This document shows, one piece after another, positions 13,201 to 15,535 of a stretch of 15,535 bases of DNA (position 1 is the stretch's first letter; every line of letters begins with the position of its first letter). Source of the DNA: an uncultured Clostridia bacterium (GTDB lineage: Bacteria; Bacillota; Clostridia; Oscillospirales; Acutalibacteraceae); the NCBI GenBank assembly GCA_947626485.1, contig CANQSG010000029.1:1-15535 (forward strand), given 5' to 3'. The notes under the pieces were generated by a model. The model was not told where the DNA came from, did not search any database, and was given only the letters and a program-made list of their open reading frames with translations. A program made the translations under genes and the position numbers.

Positions 13201-14884
13201 GTCCCACGCCGTCGCCCTCGCCAACCCCGACGGCTCGAAGTTCAAGGTCATCGCCGGCCAGCGCTATCGCCTGACCTTCTCGGTCTTCGTGCAGGATTCC
13301 GGTCCGACCCTGACCTTCTTGACCTCGCAGGCGACCCCCGCCATGGGCATCAACGGCGACAATTCCTCCAACCTCTTCAGCGAGGCTTGGTCGGCGCTGA
13401 CCTGGGACACCGCCGCGCTCGAATGGAGCGAGCAGACCTTCTACTTTGAAGCGGCTGCCACCGGCAACGTCTACCTCTCGATCAAATCCACGGTCGCCGA
13501 CCGCTACCTCTACCTCGACAACCTTTCGATCACCCCGGTCACGAACCAAGAGGCCGTCCGTCTGCGTTACTTCGACGATGCAGGCAACCTCGTCGCGACC
13601 CGCCTCGGCGAGCCCGGCACGAGCATCCTCCCCGGCAGCAACAACAGCAAGACCGGCTTCAACTTCAACGGCTGGCGTGACGCCGACGGCAAGCTCTACA
13701 GCGCCGCCGTCATTCCGGACGCCGACCTCGACCTCACGGCGAGCTGGAAGCAAGCCGAAACGATCGACGATTACACCGTCGACTGGTCGAGCGACATCGT
13801 CATCGACTTCGAGCAGACCGAAGACGTCGCCGGGTTCTACGGCGATTCGAAGAACAACAACGGCCCGCAGAACGGCTGCTACATCGTCACCGACGATCCC
13901 GCCGGCGCGCACAGCGGCAACAACTATTTCCGCTTCCACCAGACCGGCCACTGGGTGCAGCAGTGGTGGCGCCGGTTCCGCCTGTTCGGCAAGGACACGC
14001 CGGGACACGTCATCACCCTCGAGCCCGACTCGATCTACAAGATCGGCTACTGGATGAAGATCGACGATCTGACCGGCGCCGGCAACCTGATGATCTGCCT
14101 GTTCAACAAGGACAACAAGTCCCTGGCGACCGACCTCGAACACCCCGAACTCGGCCCGAAGGTCGTCATCGAGAACTACAAGACCCCTGCCGACGCCATC
14201 AGCAACTTCGGCCAGTGGTTCTACGTCGAGGACACGATCAACACCTACGGCGAGGACACCTGCCTGCAGCTCGGCATGATCTTCTCGGGCGGTTACCTGA
14301 CCGCGTCGATCGACGACTTCACCATCACCCGCATCAAGCCCATCACGGTCACCTTTGACAGCAACGGCGGCTCGGCGGTCGACGACATCCTGCAAAATTC
14401 GCACGATTACGTCTTCGAACCGATGGCGCCGACCCGCGAGGGCTACACCTTCGCCGGCTGGTACACCGACAAGGCGCTGACCCGGCCCTTCGTCTTCACC
14501 GAGACCCTCGTCTACGACGACCTGCACCTCTATGCGAAGTGGGACGTCGCCGTGCCCGAAAAGGAACCCGAAGCGCCCAAACCGACCTATCGCACCGAAG
14601 TCACCTATGAGACGACCTACGAGACCCAGACCGTCGAGAACGAAATCCCCGACGCCTATCTCGACGAGGCGGTGCAGGTGGGCGGCAACGACACCATCGG
14701 CGAAATCCACACCGGCGCGGGCGGACAGCAGTCCACCCAGACCACTCCGGGCGCAGAAGGGATTGCCTGGTGGATCATCCTTCTGATCTGCGTCGGCGGC
14801 GTCATCGTCCTCGCGGCGATCGCCACCACGGCCATCCTGATCGTCCGCAAACGTTCCAAGAAAGGCGGTGAGCGCATTGGTTAA
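10220..14884 (+). CDS. Giant membrane-anchored surface protein with alternating CBM-like and InlB-like modules
   Basis: This is a 1554-residue protein. A Sec signal peptide covers about 1-26 (cleavage near AAAA-DP). Six beta-sandwich modules like carbohydrate-binding domains follow, each opening near an acidic D/E-F-E segment and closing with a DIDDIKV-type strand: about 35-229, 236-422, 423-597, 672-852, 933-1107 and 1193-1372. Modules 1, 2 and 4 are most alike (EEDGV/DEEGV/EDEGI openings, then W-P-x-x-Y-x-x-Y-D). After modules 3 to 6 come InlB B-repeat/Flg_new modules: 604-669, 857-924, 1112-1177 and 1374-1442, with FxGWY and YAKW signatures. A Thr/Glu-rich stalk (1456-1480), one membrane helix (about 1515-1543) and a basic KRSKKGG tail anchor it; there is no LPXTG. 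No catalytic domain is apparent. It likely displays glycan-binding modules on the cell surface. AAGGAGG precedes ATG 10220 by six bases. Confidence 0.8.
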   Translation: MRKTLALALSVLMVLTMFTVLPAAAADPGDDFAFMDFEYPLTDAVSVSNTLEEDGVSMEPDVRYPSGRGEVKEEDGNHFFRFTVARRPIGDPNSAWPSAYRIYDPSIDAGTTADQAFRVSAGTKYTLTMRYRVPSKQPSTLRLDLVRAKDGSGIGMPTGDSSGTIKETSRIATLVNNILEESDWKTVSIPFTAPADASIVIMATTTDHDHDYNKSDSGVAIDIDDIKVESAGTTAIDTVNTMDEEGVDFTAGVRFCDRASSSGAKNEVLMDDDGNAFFRFAGKTADADNYWPNNFLIYDPAADATDNADQAFVPAAGSYWFSLRYRVHKTGDLPSGNWQLRLLRLINDNLGNPDNGECNSYYIPGAITISNTEGEWVDAFANVTMPEFTPNKDKLLLVLSSDVNSEGGAYDVQIDVDDIQLLQADGYFYPDSNNQSVRIAYAGEEHGRAAWYNEIVWESGNHAWPRTVRVRGNDGTPFRVQSGKSYDISLDMLRYFCPTGLDLDGRSLTVGAYFDETGSASAGNLGGMDVAKSKGHYTTLLTFDPGQSSTWETKTATFTAPCDGEMLLMLVHTGNLDYNNKLGGAEILIDNVSISSAVEADGTKIDVKYHYNQPGTEDATLASDKGKAYLTPAAVVGQDFVGWYADESLTIPAPPTVRESCTEVWAKWEARASHDVDNTFEDEGIDFIKDHFGGNGAAGNAHIETEGDNHFLRLAGWARPTENSWPMVYGVYDTVPTNYNGDYRLNEGGWYRISLRYRVNTAPGEPLRLWLLRIQNNKLGNPNFGTDHSMSYYSLGTIADITAKTDGWQEFSILVNAPHQGDSLGIILTTNGGSDFISDTISIDIDDIKVREIVDTGKITFHTNGGNPIAALSALANEDIPDLPVPVKAGEYFEGWYLDDGLTQPFNLDKMPEIGGVDLYAKWSTPPTEATAFTTGFEAAEYGENAPYKNDGAEGKENVTDDYMEAGVTWNKDNAATAAGGTGSMTFQFADTATSHAVALANPDGSKFKVIAGQRYRLTFSVFVQDSGPTLTFLTSQATPAMGINGDNSSNLFSEAWSALTWDTAALEWSEQTFYFEAAATGNVYLSIKSTVADRYLYLDNLSITPVTNQEAVRLRYFDDAGNLVATRLGEPGTSILPGSNNSKTGFNFNGWRDADGKLYSAAVIPDADLDLTASWKQAETIDDYTVDWSSDIVIDFEQTEDVAGFYGDSKNNNGPQNGCYIVTDDPAGAHSGNNYFRFHQTGHWVQQWWRRFRLFGKDTPGHVITLEPDSIYKIGYWMKIDDLTGAGNLMICLFNKDNKSLATDLEHPELGPKVVIENYKTPADAISNFGQWFYVEDTINTYGEDTCLQLGMIFSGGYLTASIDDFTITRIKPITVTFDSNGGSAVDDILQNSHDYVFEPMAPTREGYTFAGWYTDKALTRPFVFTETLVYDDLHLYAKWDVAVPEKEPEAPKPTYRTEVTYETTYETQTVENEIPDAYLDEAVQVGGNDTIGEIHTGAGGQQSTQTTPGAEGIAWWIILLICVGGVIVLAAIATTAILIVRKRSKKGGERIG

Positions 14885-15535
14885 ATCCGGACGTATTGCT
14901 TCGGTTTTCGTCGCGCTCTTCCTCTTCCTCTCCGCCTGCGCGACCGGCGGAACCGGCACGACCGAAACGCCCGGCGGAAACGGCTCGGGCGAAAAGAAAC
15001 AACAACTCGTCCTCGCGATGGACCCCCTCATCTCGTTCAGCGACGGCTCTGCCGTCTCCTCCCGCCGTGACGTCGCCGCCTCGATGGCGGCCGACGTCCA
15101 GAGCGGAACGGCCGCGGCGCTCTACGACACGACCTCGTGGCAGTGGATCCACCGCACCGGCGAGACCGACTGGGATCAGCGCCTGACCCGCGCGGTCACG
15201 CCTTGGATGGACGGCGCGGGCGTCACGAGCGCCGGCGCGCCCTACGCCTACACCCTTTCGGACGACGGCACCGACTCCCTCTCGGTGTATGACGTTTCCT
15301 CGATCGAGGTCGAGGGCTGCGGCACCGGCGAGCTTTCCGACCGCGGCATCCTCTTCCCCCTGACCGGGGACGGCGAGGAAGCCCTCTGCTACACCGCGAC
15401 GGCGGACGACACCGTCATCCTCTCCGACGCCGGCAACGGCAAGATCGCCCTCGTCGGCAAGGTCGCGGGGCTCGAGACCGGCTCGCTGCCGACCGATACC
15501 GCCTGCGGCGCCGTCGTGCGCATCTACCGCAACAA
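14877..15535 (+). CDS. Lipoprotein of unknown function (3' partial)
   Basis: The frame is open from here to the window edge and gives 219 residues. The N-terminus MVKSGRIASVFVALFLFLSAC is a lipoprotein signal peptide with lipobox LSAC, followed by a Gly/Thr linker (ATGGTGTTETPGGNGSG). The exported part is acidic and Ala/Thr/Asp-rich, with DTTSWQWIHRTGETDWDQRL about 75-95 residues in; I do not recognise the family. The start is TTG 14877: the sequence AAAGGCGGTGA just upstream is a near-perfect match to the 16S-complementary Shine-Dalgarno sequence, at good distance. GTG 14868 is in frame but lies inside that site. The gene overlaps the end of the large surface-protein gene by 8 bases, so the two are translationally coupled and probably belong to one operon with the solute-binding lipoprotein. 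Confidence 0.75.
   Translation, partial: MVKSGRIASVFVALFLFLSACATGGTGTTETPGGNGSGEKKQQLVLAMDPLISFSDGSAVSSRRDVAASMAADVQSGTAAALYDTTSWQWIHRTGETDWDQRLTRAVTPWMDGAGVTSAGAPYAYTLSDDGTDSLSVYDVSSIEVEGCGTGELSDRGILFPLTGDGEEALCYTATADDTVILSDAGNGKIALVGKVAGLETGSLPTDTACGAVVRIYRN

Overview
The window looks like chromosomal DNA of an uncultured, GC-rich member of the Clostridia (Oscillospirales-like). The reasons are strong purine-rich Shine-Dalgarno sites, sigma-A promoters with TATAAT boxes, lipoprotein and Sec signal peptides of Firmicutes type, a TatD-associated radical SAM gene, a dockerin-like domain and InlB-type repeat modules. No rRNA, tRNA, transposase, phage gene or CRISPR array is visible. The taxon is an inference.

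Layout. (1) 1-761: the tail of a membrane protein gene, coupled by an ATGA overlap to a radical SAM protein of the TatD-linked family. (2) 797-3193: a promoter, a terminator-like leader hairpin and a 767-residue cytosolic glycoside-hydrolase-like protein. (3) 3315-5470: a secreted protein with two CBM-like beta-sandwich modules, one InlB-like repeat and a C-terminal dockerin-like domain. (4) 5471-5839: an intergenic region unusually full of inverted repeats, then a promoter. (5) 5840-6724: a PHP-family phosphoesterase, ending in a terminator shared with the convergent gene that follows. (6) 6831-8036, minus strand: a regulator with an N-terminal LacI/PBP1-like sensor domain and a C-terminal LuxR-like helix-turn-helix. 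(7) 8037-8621: a divergent intergenic region with three copies of a 54-bp repeat (two tandem, one inverted), an AT palindrome and two opposing promoters. (8) 8622-15535: a probable operon of a solute-binding lipoprotein, a 1554-residue membrane-anchored protein of alternating CBM-like and InlB-like modules, and the first 219 codons of another lipoprotein that runs off the window.

How the parts may work together (inference): the window reads as a carbohydrate-capture locus. The large anchored protein and the dockerin-bearing protein would bind glycan outside the cell. The lipoprotein would bind released sugar for an ABC transporter, but no permease or ATPase gene lies in the window. The glycoside hydrolase without a signal peptide would act on imported oligosaccharide. 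The divergent regulator has a sugar-binding-protein-like domain and is the natural candidate to control the operon. The least explained structure is the 54-bp repeat set between regulator and operon, followed by the terminator-like hairpins in two mRNA leaders.
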